From Deltaproteobacteria bacterium (GTDB taxonomy: Bacteria > Desulfobacterota > Desulfarculia > JACQYL01), in assembly GCA_016208165.1 (NCBI GenBank), contig JACQYL010000029.1, forward strand, positions 1 to 64,000: DNA of 64,000 nt. The letters are read 5' to 3'. The notes below the pieces were generated by a model. The model was not told where the DNA came from. It did not search any database and worked only from the letters and a program-made list of their open reading frames with translations. The first letter of the stretch is position 1. Each line of letters opens with the position of its first letter. Below are positions 45,784 through 54,564 of this stretch, in pieces. The position numbers and the translations under genes were made by a program.

Positions 45784-48228
45784 CTATTCCAAATGCGAAA
45801 GGATCAGATCCGGAACGTGGGCCAGGCGTTTATCGAGTTCCGGCAAGGCCGCTTCGTTTTCTTTCCGGATGCGGTCTTTTCCCAGGTCCTTTAGGGTCCG
45901 GTGCATCTCGGTGATCACCCGAGCGTACTTCTCCCCCTCGGCCGCGGAGATCCATTCCACGCGGAACCGCTCCGGGGAAATGCCCAGTTTTTCCAGGCGG
46001 CCGGGCACGGCGGTCATCCGTTTCTCGGCGTAGTGCTGGCCGGTCAAATAGTGGCAGTCCTGGGGATGGCACCCCGACACCAGCACCATGCCCGCTCCCC
46101 GCCGAAAGGCCTCGAGCACGAAATCCCGCTTGATCCTACCGGCGCACATCACCCGGATGCCCCGGGAAGAAGCCGGGTACTGCAGGTGATTGACTCCCGC
46201 GTTATCCGCCCCGGGATAACTGCACCACCAGCACATGAACGACAGGATCTTGTCCTCGGGGTTCTTCCTTAGATGAGACTGGATCTGAGCGTGGATCTGA
46301 AGATCATGGAAATGAGCCTGAGTGATGGCTCCCGTCGGGCATTCGGCCACGCAGGTCCCGCACCCCATGCATTTGGCCGGGTGGACCACGGCGGCTTCGC
46401 CGGCCTCCACGCTGATGGCGCCGAACGGGCAACGCGTCGCGCAAACACCGCACTTCTTCGCCACGTTTCGGCAGAGGGTTGCGTCGGCCCGGGCCACGAT
46501 GGGTTCGATCACCAGGCTCTCCTTCATGAGCACTCGGGAGGCGCGAGCCGCGGCGGCGCTGCCTTGGGCCACGCTATAGGGAATATCCTTGGACCCGCAC
46601 GAGGCCCCGGCGAAAAACACCCCTTCCGTGGGAGCGTCCACGGGCCTCAGTTTTGGATGATATTCCCGGAAAAATCCCGTCTCGTCACGGCTTGCGGACA
46701 TGATGGAGCTCAGCTTGTCCGTGCCCGCGGAAGGCACCGCTCCGGTCGCCAGAACCACGAGGTCGGTCTCCCATTCCACGGGTCGGCCCTGGTCCCGATC
46801 CTCTGCATAGACTATAAGATGTTTACCCCGGCTCGGAGGCGCCACTTCGGACGGTTTTCCCTGGATGAAGATCACTCCCGCCCTCCGGGCCCGCGCGAAG
46901 AATTCCTCGTACCCTTTGTAGGGAGTCCGAATGTCCAGGTAGAAGATCGCCACTTCCACGTCCGGATACTTCTCCCGGATATGGATGGCCGTCTTCAGGC
47001 TGGCCATGCAGCAGTAACCCGAGCAGTAGGCGTTGTACTTCTTGTCTCTCGAGCCCGCGCACTGAATGAAACCGACGCGGTCCGGTTTCTTGAAATCCGA
47101 AGGCCGTATAAGACTCCCCTTGGTCGGGCCGCCCGGATCCAGCAAACGCTCGAGATCCATACCCGTGATTACATCGTCGTGGCGGCCGTAACCGTACTCC
47201 GAAAGGGCCGACGGATCGAACACGTCGAAGCCGGTGGATAAAATGACGGCGCCCGCCTCGATCACTTCTTCCCGGACCGCCTGGGAGAAATCTACGGACC
47301 GGCGATCGCAGACATCCACGCACTTATAGCAGTGAATGCAGGATTTTGGATCCACGACGAAGGTGCTCGGAACGGCCTGGGCAAAGGGCTGATAGATGGC
47401 GTGTCGATAGCTCAGGCCGAAATCGAACTCGTTGGGTACATTGATCGGGCACACCTCGAGACAATCCCGGCAGGCGTTGCAGGTCTCCCGGACGTACCTC
47501 GGCTTGTGTTCGACGGTCACGCGGAAATTGCCCACGTAGCCTTCGCACTTCTTGACTTCGCAATAGGTCATCAACTCGATGTTGGGGTGACGCGCCGCGT
47601 CCACCATCTTGGGGGCCAATATTCAAATGGGGCAGTCCATGGTCGGGAACGTCTTGCAGAGCTGGGCCATCCGGCCCCCGATGCTCGGTTCCCGTTCCAC
47701 CAGGATGGTTTGCACCCCTGCTTCCGCCAGATCCAGAGCCGCCTCGATGCCGGCAATGCAGCCTCCCACCACCAAGGCCCGCTTGGTCACCGGGACCCGG
47801 ATGTACTCGAGAGGCTCGAGCAGCCCGGCCCGCACCACGGCCGTGGCCAGCATATCCTTGGCCTTCTCCTGGGCGGCGGCGGGTTCGTGGGTATGAACCC
47901 AGGTCACATGCTCGCGAACATTGATCATTTCCATAAGAAAGGGATTCAGCCCCGCCTGGATCACGCATCTCCGGAACGTCTCCTCATGAAGCTTGGGCGA
48001 ACAGCCGGCCACCACCACGCGATCGAGTTCGTTTTCCCTGATGATGTTCACGATCTCCTGCTGTCCCGGATCGGAACAGGTGTAGAGGTTGGCCGCCACC
48101 TTCACCACTCCCGGCAGCCTCGAGGCGTACTCGCTCAGTTCCGTCATGTCCAGCACTCCCGCGATGTTGGCGCCGCAATGACACAGAAACACACCGATTC
48201 TGAGACCTTTTCCATCATTCAGGCTCAT
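45784..48228 (-). CDS. hdrA: Selenocysteine-containing HdrA-MvhD fusion
   Basis: 814-residue FAD/iron-sulfur core of a bifurcating Hdr complex, read through an in-frame TGA at 47625-47623 as Sec202. Both flanks are conserved HdrA sequence: KTFPTMDCPI before and ILAPKMVDAARHPN after, so the TGA replaces the second Cys of the family CPxC motif. Order: N-terminal GVFLCHCGANIAG, FAD motif VVGGCIAG (153-160), Cys250-260 and Cys297-307 [4Fe-4S] sites, FAD domain, two more ferredoxin motifs (CGVCATRCP, CMGCGTCVAECP), and an MvhD domain (FMCWWCSYPGADNAG, SGCHPQDCHY) fused at the C-terminus. A SECIS-like hairpin follows the TGA. It would normally be annotated as two genes. Flavin-based bifurcation or confurcation with the AOR enzyme is inferred. 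Confidence 0.9.
47586..47605 (-). promoter_or_regulatory. Bacterial SECIS-like hairpin for the hdrA UGA
   Basis: Read on the minus strand, starting 17 bases after the TGA: GGUG-G-ACGC-GGC-GCGU-CACC. Eight base pairs, one bulged G and a GGC apical loop whose first base is G, 26 bases from the UGA. This fits the position and loop rules of bacterial SECIS elements. Confidence 0.7.
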
Positions 48229-48300
48229 GTTCTCTCACCTTCATTACCTTGACATCTCCAATTTATACTATACGGCCGCTCTCCGGAAAGGGTCGTCCGC

Positions 48301-50064
48301 TCATCGTCTTCCTTCCGGCGGCATGCCCTCCGAAGTCCATCCGCGCGCCGTGAAATAGGTTTCCATGCGGTTCTTCCAATGCGTTCGATCGAGAACCGCA
48401 TAGGTCTCCCCGTTTCCCGCCAGGTCCTCCGAAAAAAAACGCTCGGCCAAGGTAAGCCCGGAGGGCCTCGATCCTTCCCTCCAATCAAACGACTTGATTC
48501 CTTCGACGCACCGTCGGCCCCAACCCGGCAAACACTCGTCCGACGCCGCGTCGCCGATCACGAGTCGGCACATGGCGGCCAGCTTTTCCAGAGGATCCGG
48601 CTGGGCGGCAAACACCCGGGGACAAACGCCCACGGTTTCGAGCAGGGCCCAGCGGTCTTCCAGCCGGATCATCTCCGACGCCCATTCCTCGTCTTTTAAC
48701 GTTCGTTCGGGACCGGCGTCCACCGTAGTCGGATCCACGGCGGGGCCGAGATAGGAGAGAGGCCGGAAGGCCCTCCTGGGGTCCGCGTACGAAAGCTCCT
48801 GGCCCCCAAAATGCACGGCGAACTTCAACGCCTCGGGCCCCAGTTTCTTGGCCGCACTAAATACCCCCATGCCCAGCAGGTCACCAAGCTCGGATCCGGA
48901 AATCAGTTCCGCGGGCAGGGACGCGAGCCACGGACCCCCGCCGAATCCCGCCTCGGCGCCAAGATCCACTCCCAGATCGATCCCGTTTTCCAGGCACTCG
49001 GCCGCCCAGGCCGCCACGATACCCATGGAGACGGGGTCCAGCCCCATATCGCGGCAAATCCCGAGCGTTTTGAGGGTTTCCTCTGTTTCCTTGATATCCA
49101 ACAGGGGACCCAGGGCCCACAGGTGTTCGGGGAACAACGGCAGATCGACCGCTTCCCCGGACTTCCCGTAATCTTCTTCCGGAAAAAACAGGTTCCCACA
49201 AGACAGAGGGCATCCAATACAGGCCCTCTTCTTGACAGCAAGGCCCTCCACGGCATCAAACCAGCTCTCCTCGAAGCCGGCGTTCCGGAAGTTGTGACTC
49301 GGTAAGGCGTTGACCTGGTTCAGGTTTCTCAAAGCCAAGGGAGTCCCCATGTTCACGGCCGGATGATCGCCGGCCTCGCTCAGGGAACGGATCAAGGGAG
49401 CCGCAGCCTTAAGAAACGCTTCCGGTTGCTCGATTCTTACCGGTCTGTCCGGGCGGATCACCAGAGCCTTCAAATTTTTCGAACCGAATACGGCTCCAAG
49501 GCCGCCCCGGACTCCCCGTTCCGGGGAGCCGTCGCTCACCGAGGCGAACCGTACCCCCGCCTCGCCGGCCGGTCCCACACCGAGGACGGCGATGTCCTCA
49601 CCCCACGTACGCCGAAGCGCTTCCCTCGTCCGTACCAGAGACATGCCCAAAAACGGCTTGGCCGGACGGAAGTACACACGGCCCTCGTCCAACAACACAT
49701 AGCACCCGTCTCGAGCGCGGCCCCGAAGCACCACGGCCGACCATTCGGATCGGCACAGGGACCAGGCAAACTCGCCGCCCATGGTTCCCCCGGCCCAACA
49801 TCCCGTCAGAGGGGACTTGGCCGCAACGGCGAACCGGGTCGATCCGGGATACGGCAGGCCCGCCAGAAGCCCCGCAGCGAATACGATAACACTTTCCGGC
49901 GCCAGTGGATCGGTCCCCGAGGGCAGGTGATCGGTTAACAAACGGGTGGCCAGCGCGGCCCCGGAAGGACATTCCAACAACACCCCGGTCGGGATCTCCA
50001 GGGTTTCGGATCGCTCCCGATCCAGATCGATCCGTAAGACTTTCTTCGGCTCGGACGGAGTCAT
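48301..50064 (-). CDS. Aldehyde:ferredoxin oxidoreductase-family tungstoenzyme
   Basis: 587-residue member of the AOR family (aldehyde:ferredoxin oxidoreductases, BamB of class II benzoyl-CoA reductase). The N-terminal domain (SPLTGCWAGGTMGGEFAWSL, WSAVVLRGRA, GVRGGLGAVFGSKNLKALVI) and the cluster ligands Cys282-x2-Cys285-x3-Cys289 plus Cys481 are present; these bind [4Fe-4S] near the bis-pyranopterin tungsten. It is somewhat shorter than most AORs. TGA lies just upstream in frame, so the ATG at 50064 is the first possible start, though the ribosome site is weak. Its place directly before hdrA points to direct electron exchange with HdrABC. Whether it oxidises an aldehyde or reduces an acyl-CoA ring cannot be decided here. 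Confidence 0.88.
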   Translation of the reverse strand: MTPSEPKKVLRIDLDRERSETLEIPTGVLLECPSGAALATRLLTDHLPSGTDPLAPESVIVFAAGLLAGLPYPGSTRFAVAAKSPLTGCWAGGTMGGEFAWSLCRSEWSAVVLRGRARDGCYVLLDEGRVYFRPAKPFLGMSLVRTREALRRTWGEDIAVLGVGPAGEAGVRFASVSDGSPERGVRGGLGAVFGSKNLKALVIRPDRPVRIEQPEAFLKAAAPLIRSLSEAGDHPAVNMGTPLALRNLNQVNALPSHNFRNAGFEESWFDAVEGLAVKKRACIGCPLSCGNLFFPEEDYGKSGEAVDLPLFPEHLWALGPLLDIKETEETLKTLGICRDMGLDPVSMGIVAAWAAECLENGIDLGVDLGAEAGFGGGPWLASLPAELISGSELGDLLGMGVFSAAKKLGPEALKFAVHFGGQELSYADPRRAFRPLSYLGPAVDPTTVDAGPERTLKDEEWASEMIRLEDRWALLETVGVCPRVFAAQPDPLEKLAAMCRLVIGDAASDECLPGWGRRCVEGIKSFDWREGSRPSGLTLAERFFSEDLAGNGETYAVLDRTHWKNRMETYFTARGWTSEGMPPEGRR

Positions 50065-50415
50065 AATTCAATCGGTTCCATGATGAACGGTTGACGGCAT
50101 ATCGATAAACCGACGGCTTCGCGCACGCTCGAAGCTCCTGAGTGCGCTCTCGGCGTCTCATTCGTGTTCAAGGTCTGACGGCCGGTGCATTTCGAGCGCC
50201 CAAACGCCCCTGCGTCACCACATCACTCGGCGCCCTCGACGCACGGACCCCCCCGCAGAGCCGAATGAAAAGCGCCGGCGCGCTTTCCATTCGGCCTGTT
50301 AGACCTGGCTGCCGCCCGGTTCGGCCGGGTGGCAGCTAGTTAAGACGGCAGTGAAAATGGTGCAAGAAACGGTGACTACCACGGATTCGTTCTTGAGCTG
50401 TGGCCGAAACGAAAG
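50065..50415. other. Structured intergenic region with stacked hairpins
   Basis: About 350 bases between OYE and AOR genes. Three dyads occur: TGCGTC (50211-50216) with GACGCA (50238-50243); a near-perfect 36-base palindrome at 50260-50295; and a 12-bp stem at 50308-50319/50325-50336 closed by TTCGG. No T tract follows any of them. They may stabilise or attenuate the transcript between the reductase and the AOR-Hdr genes. Confidence 0.5.
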
Positions 50416-52356
50416 TTAAATCTTGCGTCCGTAATACGCACCGTCGTCGATGGCATGGTAGATGTCATAGGGTTTGACGCAATCACCGGCAGCGTACACT
50501 TCCGGGGCTTTGCCTTTCAGTTTTTCAAACAATGCCGATTTGGGCTTGCGGTTGTAGGCCAGAAGCACCTTGTCGCACGGCAACGTCTGTTTGCCGCCGC
50601 CATTCTCGACAACCACCCCGGCATCGGTAATCTCGAGGACCTTGGTTTTCTTCAACACCTTCACCTTGGCATCAGTCAAGAGTCTCTCGAGCATGAACGT
50701 ACGGGAGTACAGATCCTGTATGTAGATGGGTCGAACGATCTTGTCGCTCTCCTCCACCATGGTGACGTCCTTGCCCTCCCGGGCCAGGGAAACGGCTGTC
50801 TCCGCTCCGTAGTTTCCGCCGATGACCACCACCTTCGAGCCCATGGGGACGGATCCCTCCTTACGGAGATAGTCCTCGTTGGTCACCACCTTGGCGGATT
50901 TGATTCCGGGAATGTCGGGTATGTATTCTTCCGAGCCCACCGCTACGAGAATGGCGTCCGGTTTCTCCTTGTCCACCAGAGCCTGCGTCACTTCGGTCTC
51001 GAGGTGCACGGTCAGCCCTTTCGTCTTTTCCACTTGCACCACGTGATAGTCCACAATGTTTCTAAGGTCGCGCGTGTTCAACCTCGGATGGGAAGACGCC
51101 ACAAACTGAACCAGTCCGCCCAGTTCGTCGCTCGCTTCATACAGATCCACCTTGTGGCCGCGCTGAGCCAGTGTAATGGCCGATTCCATGCCGGCTACGC
51201 CGCCGCCGATAACCATGACTTTCTTGGGCTTAACCGCCGGTTTGAGCTCGTATTCCTTTTCACGGCTGTAATTGGGGTTGACGGCGCAGAGAACGGTCAA
51301 TTGTCTGAACAGGGTCTCGAGGCACCAGTTGCACGAGATGCATTTGCGGATATCCTCGGGACGCCCCTCGAGAATCTTCTTGGCCATGTGCGGGTCGGCT
51401 ATGGCCGGACGGCAGACATGGACCAGGTCGGCGCGGCCGCTCGCCACGATTTCCTTGGCCAGTTTGTCGTCCATGATCTTGGCTACGCCCATGACGGGTT
51501 TCTTGGTAACGGACTTGATATCCGTGGCCAGGTGAACGCGGGTGCCCCGCTCGGCGTAAACCGGCGGGAAGGAAAACATGGAGGTAAAACCGATGCGTCC
51601 GCCGGTGACGTCAAAGCAGTCCACGTACGGGTCCAGACGCTTGGCCATGGTTTTGCCCCACTCTTCGGTATAGCCGGGCTCCCCGAGCCAGTCGCCCAGA
51701 AACTCGTGGGCCGCCAGACGCCATATGACAGGAAAATCGGGTCCCACCGCCGCGCGCACTTTCTTAGCAATGGTTTCCGGGAACAGACCGGGGTCCTTAC
51801 CCCATTTGTCATCCCTCAGATTAGTGTAGGGAGACATAAACTGCTGAATGAGGGTTCCCTGACAACTGTGAATATTGACCGCGTCGAATCCCGCCTCTTT
51901 GGCCCTTACCGCGGCGTCCGCATAATATTGCGCCCTCTCCTCCACTTCATCCGTGGGAAGACCTCTCACAGGACCGAATATGCCGCCCTTCTCACTGGGT
52001 CCCACCACGGGAAGGCCTGTGATCGCTGAATTACAGATGGCGCCGCCATGGATGAGTTGGATCGAGCAGAGGGTCCCTTCGCGGTGGATGGCGTAGGCCA
52101 GCCGCTCGAGGCCGTTGATGCATCTGTCGTCATGGATTCCGATCTCGTTTCGGAAGATGCAGCCTTCCGGGTGGATAAAGGAGGCGCTGCACTGTAGAAG
52201 TCCCCAACCTCCTCGAGCCTCTTCTGCAAACCCATTGATTACCCGGTCGTTTATGTAGCCATCTTCGCCGGCGTGGTTCTTTACGGTAGGTGCCAGTACT
52301 AAGCGGTTGGGAAGCTTTAACTTCCCGATGTTGATCGGATCGTGTATGGTCGCCAT
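50416..52356 (-). CDS. OYE-family FMN/FAD/[4Fe-4S] reductase, second full-length copy
   Basis: 646 residues with FMN barrel (1-340), cysteine motif, and FAD/NAD(P) domain (VIGGGVAGMESAITLAQRG near residue 393). QLIHGGA keeps the flavin-contacting His. The substrate loop reads HSCQGTLIQQFMSPYTNLR where the other copies have HG[TA]HG, and the cysteines are Cys-x2-Cys-x2-Cys-x11-Cys, one residue shorter than in FadH. GGAGGG lies five bases before the ATG. It heads the minus-strand run that continues into AOR-HdrABC, so it may share ferredoxin electrons with that complex. Substrate unknown; enoate, dienoyl-CoA and aryl-CoA reductases are all possible. Confidence 0.85.
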   Translation of the reverse strand: MATIHDPINIGKLKLPNRLVLAPTVKNHAGEDGYINDRVINGFAEEARGGWGLLQCSASFIHPEGCIFRNEIGIHDDRCINGLERLAYAIHREGTLCSIQLIHGGAICNSAITGLPVVGPSEKGGIFGPVRGLPTDEVEERAQYYADAAVRAKEAGFDAVNIHSCQGTLIQQFMSPYTNLRDDKWGKDPGLFPETIAKKVRAAVGPDFPVIWRLAAHEFLGDWLGEPGYTEEWGKTMAKRLDPYVDCFDVTGGRIGFTSMFSFPPVYAERGTRVHLATDIKSVTKKPVMGVAKIMDDKLAKEIVASGRADLVHVCRPAIADPHMAKKILEGRPEDIRKCISCNWCLETLFRQLTVLCAVNPNYSREKEYELKPAVKPKKVMVIGGGVAGMESAITLAQRGHKVDLYEASDELGGLVQFVASSHPRLNTRDLRNIVDYHVVQVEKTKGLTVHLETEVTQALVDKEKPDAILVAVGSEEYIPDIPGIKSAKVVTNEDYLRKEGSVPMGSKVVVIGGNYGAETAVSLAREGKDVTMVEESDKIVRPIYIQDLYSRTFMLERLLTDAKVKVLKKTKVLEITDAGVVVENGGGKQTLPCDKVLLAYNRKPKSALFEKLKGKAPEVYAAGDCVKPYDIYHAIDDGAYYGRKI

Positions 52357-53106
52357 GTTGCCCTCCGTTCTCTAGTCAAGTTAGCAGCAAGTTTGCTTTT
52401 CGCTTCTTCCAACAGGCCGAAGGAAGAAGCTGAATTTCCAGGTGTGCCGACCGATGGCGGCACGGTGTAGCCTGGACCGAGGCCCTGACACTCAAAAGGC
52501 CCTTAAAGCGAATAAACTGCCCTGAAACGTCGTGTACCTCCTTTCCTGTTAGACCTTTTCGATGATATTACCTTTTCGAGCTATCCAGATTGTTGTGGGA
52601 CGTGCGCCAACTTACAAAACCACTGCAAAGGAACACGAAAAACGACGGGTTTTATTTGAACGTGGAATTCGTATACAGATTGTATACTGAAATAGGGAAA
52701 AACGAATATCCTGTCAAGTCAAAAAACCAGACTCGTCTCCTCCATTATGTAAGAACTCGACATTTCGACCAAAAATTCCTGTGTAATCCCAGAGGCTCTT
52801 TCCGTTCCCTTCCCCGAATTGCATGAAGATCCCCGAAGAAGCTCCCGCTTCATCCGTTTCTATACTGCAACGGGTACCGGGTCTCGGAGAGCCTCCGGAC
52901 CGAGCGGTCCGGGAATGCCGGGCCGCTGCCTGGTTTCTTTTCAAGCGCCAACCCTTTTTGATGGACTGCTTGGATTGAGTCACGGTGGCTGGAACAGCGA
53001 GTGGTTTATCTCGCGCATTCTCGGTATACTTATCGAATGCCGATGCGTCGGCCATACTATATTTTTTAGTCCGCTCATTCACCTGGAAGATAAAGGCAAA
53101 TTGTAA
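52357..53106. other. Divergent control region between OYE and gntR
   Basis: About 750 AT-richer bases without a credible gene. It contains the GTATAC operator pair at 52671-52687 and a single GTATAC at 53024-53029. Short open frames here have no ribosome sites. Confidence 0.5.
52671..52692. promoter_or_regulatory. Candidate GntR operator pair 1
   Basis: GTATAC at 52671-52676 and 52682-52687, 11 bases apart (one helical turn), the second followed by TGAA. The same arrangement recurs at 53950-53970 on the other side of gntR. FadR-type GntR proteins bind short palindromes of the TnGTnnnACnA or GTATAC type, so this is a likely site for the adjacent regulator. Confidence 0.5.
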
Positions 53107-53784
53107 ATGGGAAAAGCAGAAGGTCCGACCGCTTCCCGAGCCTACCAGCTTACCAAGGACAAGATCATTCGAAACGAACTTGATCCGAGGCAGAAGCTGA
53201 GCGAAATCGAACTGGCCAAGGAACTGGATATCAGCCGGACCCCGGTCCGGGAAGCCTTGATCATGCTGGAAAAGGACGGACTCATAACCCGGTACGAGGG
53301 CACCAGAGGATTCTATTTAAAGCAATTCAGCCTGAAAGACATTCAGGATCTGTACGAGTTCCGTGAGATGATCGAGGTCGCGGCAGCGGCTCGCATTATC
53401 GAAAACGTGACGGACAGACATATAGGGGAGCTGGCCGCCATTTTGCAAGAAGTTGAAACGATCATAGAAGACGGCCGCCCCGCGGACGCCCTGGTCAAGG
53501 CCCTCGATTTCCATATCCACTGCGTCCAGACGTGCACCAACAATCCCTTCATCACCTATGCACTTCGCAATTGTTACGAAAAGCTGACCGTGGTCAGTTG
53601 GACCTGCCACGACATCAATGCATGCATCAGTGGCGCAAAAGAGCATCACGAAATACTCGATGCCCTGAGGGCCCGGGACTTGAATAAACTCGTGGAACGC
53701 TCCCGCCATCATGTCCATCGCGCTCGGGATCGAATGATGGACACGCTCAAACTGGGGACAAAGAGGCTCTACTTCATGCCCTGA
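53107..53784 (+). CDS. GntR-family regulator, FCD (FadR) subfamily
   Basis: 225 residues. N-terminal winged helix (LTKDKIIRNELDPRQKLSE, ELAKELDISRTPVREALIMLE, DGLITRYEGTRGFYL) at about 12-75 and an all-helical FCD ligand domain with metal-binding His residues in FHIHCVQ, EHHEILDAL and RHHVHRARD. Such regulators sense organic acids or acyl-CoAs. Its divergent position to the OYE/AOR-Hdr operon and the flanking GTATAC pairs suggest it controls that operon and possibly the GcvH-like gene. The ribosome site is weak. Confidence 0.9.
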   Translation: MGKAEGPTASRAYQLTKDKIIRNELDPRQKLSEIELAKELDISRTPVREALIMLEKDGLITRYEGTRGFYLKQFSLKDIQDLYEFREMIEVAAAARIIENVTDRHIGELAAILQEVETIIEDGRPADALVKALDFHIHCVQTCTNNPFITYALRNCYEKLTVVSWTCHDINACISGAKEHHEILDALRARDLNKLVERSRHHVHRARDRMMDTLKLGTKRLYFMP

Positions 53785-53949
53785 CCGGCCTCCGCTTCGC
53801 CTTCCGTCTTTTCCGGCAAGAGCTGTCATGTCCGACCCCCTTCTCAGCCTCTTCGAAGTCCCAGCGGTTCCTTCACCCTGTCATCACGCGTGAATCGGCC
53901 TGTCCGTTTAAGCTCCGAGTATACCTATGAACGCTCCGGTATTTGTCAA

Positions 53950-53970
53950 GTATATTCTGTGTATACTGAA
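53950..53970. promoter_or_regulatory. Candidate GntR operator pair 2
   Basis: GTATAT at 53950 and GTATAC at 53961, again 11 bases apart and followed by TGAA, matching the pair at 52671. Another GTATAC lies at 53919-53924. It is upstream of the GcvH-like gene (54100). Confidence 0.5.
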
Positions 53971-54099
53971 GCAGACTATCGTGATTGACATCAACATCGG
54001 CGTGCCTTATGGTGGCTTCATCCCGGATCACACGGCCGACCGGCGAAAGCCGCGATCGTTCATCCGGCGGATCATTTTCATCATATGAGGAGGCGCATC

Positions 54100-54504
54100 A
54101 TGGGAGATATGAGTGAACTTTCGTTTCCGGACGACGTTCGATACAGCGAAGACCATGCCTGGGTAAGGATCAAGGGCGACGTCGCCGTCATCGGCATAAC
54201 CGACTACGCACAAAAGCAGCTTGGCGACTTGACCTTCGTGGACCTGCCCGAAGAGGGCGAAGGCTTCGAAAAGGGAGAAGAGTACGGAGCCGTTGAGTCG
54301 AGCAAGGCGGCCGTAGACCTGATTATCCCGCTGTCAGGTGAAGTGACGGCCATCAACCAAGCCCTCGATGAAAATCCTCGGCTGGTGAACTCGAGCCCCT
54401 ACGAAGAGGGATGGATGATCAAAGTCAAGATCGAAGAACCGGAGGACCTGGAAGACCTCATGTCGGCCGAGACGTACGCAAGTATGCTCCAAGGCATGGA
54501 ATAG
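54100..54504 (+). CDS. GcvH-like lipoyl carrier protein, orphan
   Basis: 134 residues. AGGAGG six bases upstream fixes the ATG at 54100. The lipoyl domain is complete, with YSEDHAWVRIKGDVAVIGIT, the Leu-Thr-Phe-Val strand, and the lipoylation Lys in VESSKAAVDL. GcvH proteins carry the aminomethyl arm of the glycine cleavage system; no gcvP, gcvT or lpd lies nearby. Orphan GcvH-like proteins also act as lipoate-binding carriers in Hdr-like sulfur-oxidising systems, so a link to the neighbouring Hdr cluster is conceivable but unproven. Confidence 0.85.
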   Translation: MGDMSELSFPDDVRYSEDHAWVRIKGDVAVIGITDYAQKQLGDLTFVDLPEEGEGFEKGEEYGAVESSKAAVDLIIPLSGEVTAINQALDENPRLVNSSPYEEGWMIKVKIEEPEDLEDLMSAETYASMLQGME

Positions 54505-54528
54505 TATTGTCCTACTGTGGGAAACTTT

Positions 54529-54550
54529 AAAAAGTTCCCCTCAGCAGATC
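54529..54550. terminator. Hairpin between convergent genes
   Basis: GGGAAACTT and AAGTTCCC pair with one bulged A around TAAA, between convergent genes. There is no T tract, so it is a weak terminator candidate. Confidence 0.35.
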
Positions 54551-54564
54551 CAAATCACATCCGT

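Noticed and set aside
50260-50302. Possible integron attC site (palindrome followed by GTTAGAC)
   Set aside because: GTTAGAC fits GTTRRRY, but no RYYYAAC partner lies upstream and no integrase or cassette array is present.
50455-52029. Plus-strand open frame of 524 codons opposite the second full-length OYE gene
   Set aside because: No motifs and no ribosome site; shadow of the minus-strand gene.
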